From Mactra quadrangularis (taxonomy: Eukaryota > Mollusca > Bivalvia > Venerida > Mactridae), in contig CM046304.1 of the NCBI GenBank assembly GCA_025267735.1, forward strand, positions 25,857,381 to 25,921,380: a stretch of 64,000 nucleotides of DNA, read 5' to 3'. Made by a program: the position numbers and the translations under genes. Below, in pieces: positions 1-9,839 of this stretch (position 1 is the first letter of the stretch; every line of letters begins with the position of its first letter). Below the pieces are notes generated by a model, which saw only the letters and a list, made by a program, of their open reading frames with translations, had not been told where the DNA came from and ran no database searches.

Positions 1-211
1 TTTTTTTCATAAGCACAATTACATCATTTTTTAGAGGTTTATATGCCTTGGTAAAGTTATAATAGATTTTAACATTTGAAAGAACAGTAATGATACTCTA
101 TACAACTGTAATTGTTACACATGTACATGTATCTGGATAAATGTTTTTAATCTATCAAGTATTGGTAAAAAGTTAAATTACAAATCATACACTTACAAAA
201 GTGTAAAGGTA

Positions 212-396
212 CAGTAAAACTCGGATATAAAATACTCGGTTATAACATACACTCGGTTACAACATACCATTTTTTCTGGCCCGTTTTTCATCCTGATATA
301 TAATATACTTAGAATGCTATATGGATATAACATACCTCGGTTATAACATACCTTTTTTCTATGGCCCAGCGAGTATGTTATATCCGAGTTTTACTG
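212..396. mobile_element. pogo/Tigger-like MITE in TRDMT1 intron 3
   Basis: An inverted-repeat element of 185 bp. The left end begins CAGTAAAACTCGGATATAA and the right end is its reverse complement. Both ends are flanked by TA (210-211 and 397-398). A TA duplication with ends starting CAGT is typical of the pogo/Tigger branch of Tc1/mariner. The interior repeats a TCGGTTATAACATAC motif and has no open reading frame, so it is a non-autonomous element. It lies just downstream of TRDMT1 exon 3, inside the next intron. Confidence 0.85.
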
Positions 397-438
397 TAAT
401 TATGGATGGCACTGTATAATATATAATACAATACTAAC

Positions 439-2211
439 TTTTGTAGAATATCAAGCACATGTAGAAATGATTTTGTACGAACATCCTCCGTATCTTTTTG
501 TTTACCAACTCTAGTGAATGGTTGACATGGTGGACTCATTAGAATCATATCAATCTTTAAATCATTGAAATGTTTTACAGTCATAGCCTTAAATAACAAA
601 GGTATAATTGACAATGAAAATATTGAAGTGAATCAATCACAAGAGGCAATGGATGGTGATCAATAGACAGTTAATATCACATGTTCTAATTCAGTCATCA
701 AATAAATACAGATGGCTCAAACTATTTTGGCCATAATGCATAAAGCCAAGATGAAGAATAGTTGTTATTGGCTCTAATACTGGCTTCCAAAACTTAATAA
801 GCTGCTTCTTTTACATTTTTAATCATTCCCTGAAGACCTTAACCCTTTACTGGTTGCGACATGTGCAAAAAATAGACATTTTTTCAGCTTAACGCGCTAG
901 GGTTATTACAAGATGCTCTTATTTTATTACTCATAAACAGACAGATATGCAACTTGGCCAATGTTTTTCCTGGGTGACTGCCATTCAGAAAAACCAAGTT
1001 GAGCCCCAATCCCAGTTACCATGGCAATGCTGGGGAGGAGCAAAAAGTGCAAAAACTGCAATTTTCCCTCTTTTTCAACCCCAACTTTGCATTTCATTCA
1101 CTAATATTTTCCAAAACTGAGGACTAAAAAGCCAGTTCTTTTCAGAGACTTAAAACATTTTTCTTATCAGCATTTTGCGCCATTTCTCTGCACTCAATGA
1201 CTCTGATCTTTTTTCTGGCGATGAGGGGCCATGCGCCCCCTTCAAACCCCAGCAACAAAGGGGGGCTTCAATCCACCCAGGTGTACATGGGTACCTGACT
1301 ACCTGTAACTGTTAGGGTCATGCACTATATGCTGTGGCTGCAATCTGTGCTGTACATTAACAGTTGGTGACTCTATAATCTGGAAGTTAATGTCAAGAGT
1401 TGACTGAATAGTGTCTGTGATAATAAAAATAGACTTCAAAAAAATCTTGCTTAACCTTTAACTTTAATAAACTAAACTTTTTGACTCCCATTCATCTGAA
1501 ACATGAGACACTTACCTCAATTGCACTTGAGTTAACACAAGTTTTAGGAAAGTTGTGAGAATATACATTATTAGCGTTTGTATTTATATCCATTGCCATG
1601 ACAACTTCAAATGGTATACCACTCACTGAAATAAAATAAAAACCTAAGACTAGGCTAAGTAAATTTGGGTTGAAATTACAAAGGAATGAAGTCTCATATA
1701 GACCAGACCAGACTAACAGGGGTCGTCTACAGGCACTTTCCCCTCCTGAAATTTCTTTAAATCATGCAGTTTTACCCAAATTTGCAGTTTACCTTGGATT
1801 TTTGTCCATGACATTGCGTTAAAATTTCCCCATATGTTCTGTATAAAAAAGGCCCCAGGCCCCTTCTCCTTAAAAAGCCCTCTAGACAGAAGATCACAAG
1901 ATCAAATCATTTTTCTGTAACATCAATACTACCCTACATTGAACAACTTTCCGAATTTATGTTGGACAAAAATTAGAAATATCGACACTACAAAAGGGAA
2001 GCAACAATTGAGAACGAAATAGTTCGAGAACGAATCGACCAGAAATAAAATATCCGCAATGTGCGAATGAACGACGGAAGAAATTGTAAACGGGACATTT
2101 TTAACAATAATTCATATTGATTTAAAGTGTTTTACTGGTCAAAGCACAGTGCATTCCTCCCATACCACTGTAAAGTTCTAAAACTCGAACACATTTCATG
2201 AGCGCTGCCAT
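439..2211 (-). CDS. TRDMT1: tRNA (cytosine-5-)-methyltransferase TRDMT1/DNMT2, N-terminal part (exons 1-3)
   Basis: Family enzymes methylate cytosine 38 of tRNAs, classically tRNA-Asp, using S-adenosylmethionine. Three coding exons are visible: exon 1 2211-2136, exon 2 1625-1516, exon 3 587-439. All have GT donors and AG acceptors, and the reading frame is continuous (25 codons + 1 nt, then 110 nt, then 49 codons + 2 nt). Exon 1 carries the SAM-binding motif I (VLELYSGMGGMHCAL). Exon 2 carries the acidic-loop region (VVMAMDINTNAN). Exon 3 carries motif IV, PPCQPFTR, with the catalytic cysteine at about residue 83 and the family-typical GKQxDxxDxRTxSFLHxLDIL. The start codon is the first ATG of the conserved N-terminus. 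Later motifs, including the CFT motif and target-recognition part, lie beyond the left edge, so the gene is partial because of the window, not broken. Confidence 0.95.
588..1515 (-). other. TRDMT1 intron 2, with SINE-like remnant
   Basis: Intron between exons 2 and 3. Around 1195-1400 it holds GC-richer repeat-like DNA with the segment CACCCAGGTGTACATGGGTACC. A matching core (CACCCAAGTGTGAATGGGTAC) occurs in the tRNA-SINE at 28.44 kb, so this is probably the 3' part of an old SINE. No coding sequence is seen. Confidence 0.55.
1626..2135 (-). other. TRDMT1 intron 1
   Basis: Intron with a GTAAAACAC donor at 2135 and a TTTTATTTCAG acceptor at 1626. The first-exon-proximal part (about 1981-2100) is CpG-rich, unlike the rest of the gene. 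No coding sequence is seen. Confidence 0.8.
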
Positions 2212-2295
2212 CTTGAATTATTCGATCGACTTCGGATTTTGTGCAAGTAATTATAGCTTCAGTTTATGTATACTTTTGAGAATTCTTACAGCAAG
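1981..2295. promoter_or_regulatory. CpG-rich divergent promoter region, TRDMT1 / tRNA-Glu
   Basis: By hand count 15 CpG fall in 1981-2260, in contrast with the CpG-poor TRDMT1 introns. The block surrounds TRDMT1 exon 1 and reaches the tRNA-Glu gene, leaving 84 bp between the TRDMT1 ATG (2211) and the tRNA 5' end (2296). It is inferred to contain the TRDMT1 start site; no TATA box is convincing. Confidence 0.5.
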
Positions 2296-2367
2296 TCCCA
2301 AGTGGTCTAGTGGTTAGGATTCCGCGCTCTCACCGCGGCGGCCGGGGTTCGATTCCCCGCTTGGGAA
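2296..2367 (+). tRNA. tRNA-Glu-CTC: tRNA-Glu (CTC)
   Basis: A 72-nt intron-less tRNA. The acceptor stem TCCCAAG pairs fully with CTTGGGA, followed by discriminator A. The D arm contains GGTCTAGTGGTTAGGAT (box A type). The anticodon stem CCGCG/CGCGG encloses loop CTCTCAC, giving anticodon CTC and a cytosine at position 38. The T arm CGGGG/CCCCG encloses TTCGATT (box B). A T-run follows at about 2371, suitable as a Pol III terminator. The flanks are not SINE-like and all stems are intact, so this looks like a functional gene. It is divergent from TRDMT1. Confidence 0.96.
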
Positions 2368-2672
2368 AGATTTTTATTATTTTTTATTATAACTACGCAA
2401 TGTTATTTATGCCTACTATAAAATAAAACTATGTTTCTTTAAGTTTTTTAAAATGGATTTTCAATTTTCAAAAAAAATCATTTCAATAGAAATATAAGGT
2501 TTTGTTATGCTTAAGACATTTTTAAAAATAAATGACCATTTTAACCAAACAATACTGTGTTAGTGTTATAACTTATCCCTTACTAGTTCAATCCGAACCT
2601 TGTTTTCCTAATTTTGGTCAATACTTAAAATTGAGTTATAAACGTTGTTATCACAGACAAGGTGTTTCTTTA

Positions 2673-2990
2673 CAGAGCGGATCCAGGATTTTTTTTTCCG
2701 GGGGGGGGGGGGGGGGTCCGAACTTTTCTAGGGGGTCCGAACTATTCTAGGGGGGTCCGAACCTCGAACCAAAACCACATTATACACATTTTGCAGAAAA
2801 GAATGCAACATATTGATAATAAAATCTACATTACCAGTTAATCTATGTTTAACACCGAGAAAATTTGCTTCATGCTACTTCAAAATGACATACAGGCAAG
2901 AAATACACTAATGGACAGGTACACTTTCCAAATTCTAGGAGGGTCCGGACCCCCCTGACCCCCCCCCCCCCTCCGCTGGATCCGCCTATG
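2673..2990. mobile_element. inverted-repeat element with G-run/C-run ends (hAT-like MITE)
   Basis: The left end reads CAGAGCGGATCCAGGATT followed by an uninterrupted G run. The right end, reverse complemented, reads CATAGGCGGATCCAGCGG followed by the same kind of run. Inside are repeated GGGGGTCCGAAC units and, near the right end, GGAGGGTCCGGACC. Ends of the form CA-GGCGGATCCAG suggest a hAT-type element, but no clean 8-bp target duplication is visible. The G and C homopolymers are prone to sequencing length errors. No transposase is encoded. Confidence 0.6.
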
Positions 2991-3589
2991 CTTAAATTGA
3001 TATACACCACGAGTAGAGTAGTTAAATAATTACCAATGTGTATTCTGACATGAAGTTTCATCAATTTTTCTTCTTATTTAATTGTATAAAAATCAGCGCA
3101 GTCCCAATTCGAAGTTCGAAATATTGTCAATGAATCTTGGTGTGAGAAGGAACTGACCAAGGCCAGAAAAGATCATTATGTTCTGTGTTCTTCCGTATAT
3201 TTAAATATAATGTTAACTGGATACTTCGTCTTATGACTAAGAATATTCAGATAAGCAACGAAGGAATTAAGATGTTTGCAAACTTTGCATGTATGTACTT
3301 TACTGAATTTGACGAAACCAAGATATTAATTCCCTGCAACATGAAGATTCGAAGTGACGTGAATGTTCCATTCTGTTAACCACCCAGGGAATCCAAAAAC
3401 TTGGGACTAAAGAAAATGGACAAGGACTAATGCTTTTGTTGAAATTCATAACTCTAGCTCGTAGAGCAGTTTGTGCACAGTATGTTGCAACCATAGAATT
3501 ATATAATGTAAAAGGTATATAGTTGTATACACATGTAATTACAAAAGTTAGAACAATATATTTTATCTATTTATTGGAGTTAACGCCGT
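2991..3589. other. intergenic, no feature seen
   Basis: AT-rich sequence without a recognisable gene, repeat or RNA. Short overlapping reading frames on both strands have no coding character. Confidence 0.5.
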
Positions 3590-3843
3590 GTCAACACAAT
3601 TGAGATCATACTTCGTCCAGCGCACCTGACCTAGCTTTCCTGGACCATTGTCTGTAACCAGTACTCACCTACCCTTCCACAAGGCCGGAAACTTCTCCAT
3701 ATTATCTAAACAATAGAGGAAAATTGACGTTATTGTCAATTTTCATGGAAGGGTATAACCTCCCCGGGTGGGATTCGAACCCGCACCCCTCGGGCACGAG
3801 ATTCCAAATCCCGGCGCGCTACCAACTGCGCTATCGACCGGGG
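3590..3843 (-). mobile_element. tRNA-derived SINE
   Basis: The head at 3843-3763 (minus) is tRNA-like, with a perfect box A (TAGCGCAGTTGG) and a perfect box B (GGTTCGAATCC). The acceptor-like CCCCGG/CCGGGG can pair, and a variable-arm-like CCC/GGG insertion is present. It continues into a body with a small hairpin (AAAATTGAC/GTCAATTTT) and the segment GTGGAAGGGTAGGTGAGTACTGG. The continuous body makes a SINE more likely than a tRNA gene. The 3' boundary is approximate. Confidence 0.7.
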
Positions 3844-4019
3844 TTACAATAGAGTACGTATTATAGATACAATGTATATAGAACTCTTTAACTCTAGCAC
3901 TCGGGGCAAGTCAGAAACAAAGAGTGTTGTCGTAATGCTGCCATTGTTCGTATAAAATGTTGCTGAATTACAAGCTGGTTAGAGACGCATGCATGCATGA
4001 TTTAATAGGGGTTTGTCCT

Positions 4020-4052
4020 TCTGCTGTGTCTGCTGTGTTTGCTGAGTCTGCC
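4020..4052. repeat. short CTGCTGTGT-type tandem repeat
   Basis: Three to four imperfect 9-10 bp units (CTGCTGTGT, CTGCTGTGTTTG, CTGAGTCTG). A minor local repeat. Confidence 0.5.
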
Positions 4053-4063
4053 AACTTTATGTT

Positions 4064-4142
4064 CATCTCGTATCCTGAGGCTATTGGGATTCTCGATACT
4101 AGCTTAGATCGACATTCTTTATAACCTCTGGGAACGAGAATG
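4064..4142. mobile_element. palindromic MITE family 1, copy A
   Basis: Imperfect palindrome with ends CATCTCGTATCCTGAGG and CCTCTGGGAACGAGAATG, matching the ends of four further copies at 9.63, 10.29, 11.00 and 11.14 kb. No clear target duplication in this copy, suggesting an older insertion. Confidence 0.7.
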
Positions 4143-5750
4143 TATCAATGTGGGTTGAGCCACGTACAACACAAGGAACTATAATGTAATAAATTGGCGA
4201 GTCAGATGGTAAATTATGTTCAACAGTTTGACTAAACTGCATGTGTGAGATTTTGGAGATTTTTAATATACATGTATAAACTGGAATAAAGTGTTGCACT
4301 GTCGCAGAGTTTTGGACTCAGGTAGGGTCGAGTCTTTCCTTAACTCAATGACCCTATCGTCCTTGATAGTCTGTCATGCAGGGGATCTGTTGAGCCGTAA
4401 ACCGTACAGTGTAGTGTGTTTCGCTATCTTACAAATCTTTGCACTTAAAATACTTGTTTGGTGTCAGAATAAACTATAAACTTGTCAACTGACTGTGTTT
4501 TGTGAGTAAGAAACCCACTTGAGAGCAATACCCGACTATGGTAGTGTACCACAAAACTTTCTGCTCAGAAATTTCGATGATCTTTAAAACAAACTAGCAG
4601 ATTAATTGCCTAGACATTTTCAGTCATTTTACAAATTGCATGTAACATACATTTACAAACAAGAATTACAATTTGTACGGTATTTTATTTATTGGGTGTA
4701 TTTATACTAAAGCCATTGGGTATAACACATATACATATCTTAGTGGTTTCACTTGCATGTACCACAGAGATAAACATCATGTAGAAACAAGATGTCTTTG
4801 TTGTTTCTTGTTGGTGCAGGTACAATAGTCCCAAACACGATCTTTTCATCGTTTATAGACAAGCACTTAACCCCGAATAGTATAGGTGCCTCCATTAAGC
4901 AATATTCCGCTTTAAGCAGTCATGAAGGTATCTTGTGTGTGTTTAGCTATTATATAGCTTTAATTGTTTTTTATGTGCCTGAGTGTTTTTGCAAGCAACA
5001 CTATCGAGTTTAGGGTGAGTTGAAGTTTTTTCACTAAGACAATTAAAGTTACTGTTTGTTCTTGAACCTTTTAGGTCAAGTGTGAAGTTGGTGCATCCTA
5101 GAACCTGGTTTAACCCCCCAAGTGGCAAGTATTTTGACACCGTCCGTTCCAAGGCAGAAACCCCATAGATTTTTGTTTTCGTTATTTGTTTGTGGCTCCC
5201 ATTTTATAGCAAAGTTTAAAATCTAATTATTTGCTTAATGACTGTGGGGTAGATGTATGACTTTTTACTGTTGCTGCTCCTAATATGCTAGTTTTCACCG
5301 TTTTATTAACTTTAATTTATAGCCCAACTTTAGGGGTTTTCTTGTATAGTTATTTCAACTATTATTGTATGTTTCTGTTTACGTGAAAGATTGAACTATC
5401 ACAAAGTAAAATTATATATATTAATTTATATAAAAAATAGATAATAAAAACATAATTCAAGTGTTTCCACTTTCCTTTTAACCCTTTACAGATCGGTTTC
5501 AAATTATCTATTAATATTGTATTCCTCGATCTAAACATGTATTTACAAAAGTAAATTAAAAAAACTATATCAAGTGCCACATGTCTGTACATATAAAACT
5601 GTCAGTTTTCAGCATAAAAGACGAACAAAATCAATTTCATAAGACGTTTTTATATTTATTTCTAGCTATAAATATCACTGCATGGAGATATAATGGCGAT
5701 AAACAAGACACATAATACATTGATTTGCGTTTTGTATTTCAAAAGTATTG
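4143..5750. other. intergenic, no gene seen
   Basis: AT-rich DNA with a number of CpGs. No exon with plausible splice sites, no RNA gene and no clear repeat was recognised. Confidence 0.4.
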
Positions 5751-5754
5751 TTAA

Positions 5755-5900
5755 ATTTTACTCAACTGACAGTGGTACATACAATAATCCATTGTATCTA
5801 AAAACTTACAACAGTTCTTCTTTACTTTAGATAAAGTAATTATCCGTATCTATGTAAATTAGCAGGGTTAATGAAAGGGCCACTGACAACTGAATAAAAT
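5755..5900. mobile_element. TTAA-flanked MITE family 2, copy 1
   Basis: Inverted ends ATTTTACTCAACTGACAGTGG and, reverse complemented from the right, ATTTTATTCAGTTGTCAGTGG. TTAA lies immediately outside both ends (5751-5754, 5901-5904). A TTAA target is typical of piggyBac. Related copies lie at 13.44 and 18.07 kb. Non-coding interior. Confidence 0.75.
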
Positions 5901-5904
5901 TTAA

Positions 5905-6885
5905 AAATATGTAAAATCTAAGCATATAAATGTTATAGACTGAAAATATGGTGAATTTTGGAGCATACAGTGTCTATATATTTCTTATAAATTGAAACAC
6001 TATTCAAAATCTACTTGAATTCATAGTTTATTATATTGAACCAAAAAACCATAAAATTTAAAAGCCATACAATTTCAATTGAATTTGTTTTGAAACTTAA
6101 AAATCGAATTTATATAGACAGTCTAGCTTTATACTACAATATAGATTATCCCAGTCCTCAATAATCGTACAATGTTTTGGAATATAAAATAGTATATAAC
6201 TTGCTTACATTGACCATAGACAGAAATTTGAGAAATATCATTAATATATTTTGTTCACGTCGTCGTGAAGCAATTACTACAAATTTAATAATATCATTTA
6301 AATTGACCGGTTGTGTCACTTAAATAAAGTACTGGTTAACGTCGTGAAGAATTAATTAGTAAACAGACATCATATATACGGAGTACCTAAGGATTTTCTA
6401 TAAATATAAACAAGTACATAGATGCACAAGCACACTTATACAAATAAATAGAAAATAGAAAAAATGTAACTCATGTAACTATAAGTTTAATACTGATCAA
6501 TTTTGAATCTCAACGGTTAAATACATTCAATATGAATCAACTGTAAGTTGTCAGTTGTATAAAGCACACGCTGACAACAATGTTTATCCAGAGTCCTTTC
6601 AAATGGTACTCGAATCGTAGACGAACTTGGCACGTATTGCCAACACAATTGAACTTTTTTGGCGTTAGTTGCACAATAAAAACGAGATCTTTAAAAGTCA
6701 AAACTTAACAAAGTCAATGACTATGTTTTAGAGTGAACATATTAAAACAAACATAACAACTTTCATATTCACAATGCTGTAGTAAAAAACCTGACATAAT
6801 CAGAACACGCATGCAGTTTTCTTATTAATAAAAAAGAGCCAACAAGCAGCGAGTATTTTTGCACGTAAATAGAATAATAATATCT
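5905..6885 (-). other. 3' flank of the HAD-like gene
   Basis: AT-rich DNA downstream of the stop codon at 6886. It presumably contains the 3' UTR, but no polyadenylation site can be chosen with confidence; minus-strand AATAAA occurs only far away, at about 6.03 kb and 5.65 kb. No other feature seen. Confidence 0.4.
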
Positions 6886-8052
6886 TTAACATATACCAAA
6901 GTGTTTAGAATGATTCGCTTCACACAGCATGAGCTTATGAACAAAGTATTCCTCATCTTGTATGGCTTCAGAGAATGTCACTGGAACTATATTATTGTTA
7001 ACAAACTGATATTCCTCCGCGCTGTCAATATCACGAAAATCACCTGAAGGTTCCCGAACTCGAATATTTACGATACTATCCGAACTTCCGGGACGAATAT
7101 TGTCGTCAAAGAATATGTGTTGAATGCTTGAATCGGCTTGATCAATCCATAATGGTTTTCCTCGTTTAGGATGAAAATTATGCTGTGACCAGTCAGCGAC
7201 ATTGTCTTGTATGGCATTTATACCGGTCATGTTTGAAAACTCATGGTACATTTCCGTATCCGTTTTAGACCATTCCGGAAGTGATTCGTAACTCCATTGA
7301 TTACATTCTGGCGTTAGGCGGAACTTTCCATCATCATTTTCCCTCTTTAAAGAATATATATGTTCTGATACATCGTTTTCTAGCACATGCAACTGTTCAC
7401 TAAATGGCATTTTCTTTGATATGGCATCTTTAATACTAGACAAAACGCCCCTAGCGTCACTACCAAACGTTCTGAATATTACAGCGAAATTTTTATCATT
7501 TTGCACTAAATAATTTAACAGTTTATAAAATGCTGGCAGTATAAAGTGAAATCGACATGATTTTGTACCAGGCACTGTCATTTTCTCGTGCAAACTCTCG
7601 TCGTACGGTAAAGTCCATCTCAATTTCTGCAGTAGAGAGTTTAAGTATGGTTTAAAGTTAGAACCTTGCGGTTGGTCCGTGAACGAAGTAAGGTGATACC
7701 TTAAAGTGGAACGATCTTGAGTTAAGTGTCTTAGAAGTCTTTTTTCTTCAAATTTATAAAAACTAACATCATCAGCACTACTAGGTGACCTTGACAAATG
7801 TCCCGCTGAAGAGAGCCATTCGCCCTCAGAATCTTTTCCCCAAGCCATTCCAGAAAGGTAAACATTCAGAGCTGCTTCGACTGTCTCACCAGTGGCAGAG
7901 TCAACAGGAACTATTGTTTTATTTACATCAAAATGTAGCACGAGCTTTCGTTTTGAAGAGTTGGTCCCAATCATGTTCAGAAATTTTCCATGGAAAAGAG
8001 AACACAGATTGTGTCTCATCTCCCCGTTTGTTAACTGCTCGTCTCCAATCAT
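6886..8052 (-). CDS. intron-less HAD-fold (haloacid dehalogenase-like) protein, uncharacterised, 388 aa
   Basis: One uninterrupted 388-codon frame, by far the longest in the window. The protein carries the HAD signature set in order: motif I at residues 37-48, LVLHFDVNKTIV, with nucleophile D42 and a hydrophobic strand before it; motif II threonine T195 in VIFRTFGSD; candidate motif III lysine K296 or K299; motif IV HIFFDDNI with D316-D317. The large insertion between motifs I and II (about 150 residues) is a cap-like segment. The usual second Asp of motif I is Asn (N44), so ordinary phosphatase acid/base chemistry may be lacking. No signal peptide or membrane helix is visible. An in-frame TAA directly precedes the ATG, so the start is fixed unless an upstream exon splices in. 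A TATAAA lies at 8068-8063, unusually close to the ATG; if used, translation could begin at M12 or M27. I recognise the fold, not the function. Unlike its neighbours, the gene body is CpG-rich. Confidence 0.85.
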   Translation of the reverse strand: MIGDEQLTNGEMRHNLCSLFHGKFLNMIGTNSSKRKLVLHFDVNKTIVPVDSATGETVEAALNVYLSGMAWGKDSEGEWLSSAGHLSRSPSSADDVSFYKFEEKRLLRHLTQDRSTLRYHLTSFTDQPQGSNFKPYLNSLLQKLRWTLPYDESLHEKMTVPGTKSCRFHFILPAFYKLLNYLVQNDKNFAVIFRTFGSDARGVLSSIKDAISKKMPFSEQLHVLENDVSEHIYSLKRENDDGKFRLTPECNQWSYESLPEWSKTDTEMYHEFSNMTGINAIQDNVADWSQHNFHPKRGKPLWIDQADSSIQHIFFDDNIRPGSSDSIVNIRVREPSGDFRDIDSAEEYQFVNNNIVPVTFSEAIQDEEYFVHKLMLCEANHSKHFGIC

Positions 8053-8099
8053 TTATGGTGTATTTATAAGTTGGCCTTCACGAATCACCAGATAGACAT

Positions 8100-8787
8100 T
8101 CATTCAATTTAAATATTATATTACACATTGTGTTCATTTCTGCATGAAGTCACACTCTGCAAATAGATAAAAGAAAAATTACGTAATTTATTATAATTGT
8201 AAAGTGCAACAAATGCATGCACGCGCGCATGATCTGAAAAGAGTTAAGTCATAACCAAAACAAACTTTGTTGAAATCTCACACCAATTTTAATGCATTCA
8301 AAATTTAAATAGGTGCATTAACATATAAACATTTAAATCTAAATATTTGTTAAAACTTGTTCAGTAATGACGGTTATATGTAGAAATAAATACGACTTTT
8401 TCTTTATACTAATTATACTGTATAGTAATTCATTCGTGACTCTGATCTGTTTAAAAGCGAAAATGAGAGGACTTTATCGTCTCCTAAAATCATAAAACGC
8501 ACGCGCCGTAGGTAAGAAAATGTTCGTGAGACATTTGTTTTCGAGAGAAACACAGAAACATGATTTATTTGCAAATTTTATAACCATGCAATCGAACGTC
8601 GAGTTTTTAAGTAAAACCTCAGATCCTTACAATAATGATTAAATCCAAGTGCAAAGAAAATAACGTCATAATGGTAATGAGTGGTTCATAATAAACTCCT
8701 TAGTGCACTTACTCCATAAATATCTAGCATTTATTTCAAACACGTCTGCAATTTTATTCACTATTAAATATCACAATGATCATGATG
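8100..8787 (-). other. 5' flank of the HAD-like gene
   Basis: AT-rich upstream region with scattered CpG (for example the ACGCGCGC run near 8220). It probably contains the promoter, but no element is specific enough to name. Confidence 0.35.
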
Positions 8788-8795
8788 CTTCGAAC

Positions 8796-8879
8796 CACAG
8801 GCGGTCGGCGAGGTCCCGAATAAAAAACACTATGATAATATACAGTGTTTTTACTTCGGGGCCGCGCCGGTCGCCTGTG
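8796..8879. mobile_element. 84-bp hAT-type hairpin MITE with perfect 8-bp target duplication
   Basis: Almost the whole element is one inverted repeat. The left arm starts CACAGGCGGTCGGCGAGGTC and the right arm is its near reverse complement ending GGTCGCCTGTG, with a small AT loop between. It is flanked on both sides by the identical octamer CTTCGAAC (8788-8795 and 8880-8887). An 8-bp duplication with CA...TG ends is typical of hAT transposition. It is too short to code. Transcribed, it would form a long hairpin. Confidence 0.9.
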
Positions 8880-8887
8880 CTTCGAAC

Positions 8888-9623
8888 TGGAAACCAGTCA
8901 GTAAAAGTCTGAAATTCCTAACTACGTGTAGATTAGACCACAATCATCTTAAATAAACTTGAAGGAACCCGACTATTTTAATATTATAATCTACTTAAAA
9001 TTATTGCATTAAATTAATGCATTGACTACTTTCCAAAGTATATTCTAGAGCATTGACCAAACAATTATGACATTTTACGTAAATCAGACCACAAGAAAAA
9101 CACATTCACATTTTAGCGGTTAAAGGGAGTGCAGCTTATGTTCAAAACAGTTTTTCTGGAGGAGGAACAAGCAGGGAATTAAAGCCGATTTACATAGGAA
9201 GAACAATTAAATGATTTGTATCCAAGACGACACAGACACACTTTCTTGTAACAATTATGGAGGCCCTAATGCAGTCTTTGAGTAATTTGATTAATAAGTT
9301 TTGAAACAGAGGTAGATCAACTTTTAGTAATATCTAATAAATGTTAAAAAAACTCAGCAATGTCCAGCGTTAAATGCATGTTACTCCTGCTTAAAGGAGT
9401 ACTTTGCAAAGATGACCAGAAATGCCAAATGGCCAGTCATGCAAATTACTAAAAGGCATATTGGAAATCATATTTTCTTAGCACATTTTGTTTTATATCT
9501 GATTTGAAAACATTCTAATGAGATTAGTAAGAGAAAATAGGTCACGATTGACTTTTAAGACATGCATATTTTTTAATTTATCATACAAGTTTGTATATTT
9601 ATTTATACTTATTGATGTAATTC
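8888..9623. other. intergenic, no feature seen
   Basis: AT-rich DNA; no exon, RNA gene or obvious repeat recognised. Confidence 0.4.
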
Positions 9624-9632
9624 ATAACAAGT

Positions 9633-9707
9633 CATTCTCGTTCCCAGAGTCTAGTAGAATTCTCAATACTAGATTGAGAATCTTGATAACCTCGGGGTAC
9701 GAGAATG
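9633..9707. mobile_element. palindromic MITE family 1, copy B
   Basis: Ends CATTCTCGTTCCCAGAG and CCTCGGGGTACGAGAATG, with an inner inverted pair around a CTAGTAG/CTAGATT centre. It is flanked by the identical 9-mer ATAACAAGT on both sides (9624-9632, 9708-9716). A 9-bp target duplication is the size produced by Mutator-like elements. Confidence 0.88.
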
Positions 9708-9839
9708 ATAACAAGTTAGTTTGTATATCTATTTGTAAATACAATGTATGCTGTACGTCCAAAAGCACTGTTTTGTGCCGATGTTAATAAAATAAAGAGT
9801 TAAAGTGATGATAGAACATAATATTCATTGTTAGGTCTA

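Noticed and set aside
2532..3064. Glycine-rich reading frames on both strands
   Set aside because: They come from G and C homopolymers of the inverted-repeat element, not from a gene.
3763..3843. A second functional tRNA gene
   Set aside because: The T stem has a mismatch, and SINE body sequence follows directly, so it is read as a SINE head.
7785..8095. Plus-strand frames opposite the HAD-like gene
   Set aside because: Antisense shadows of the 388-codon frame with no independent coding signal.
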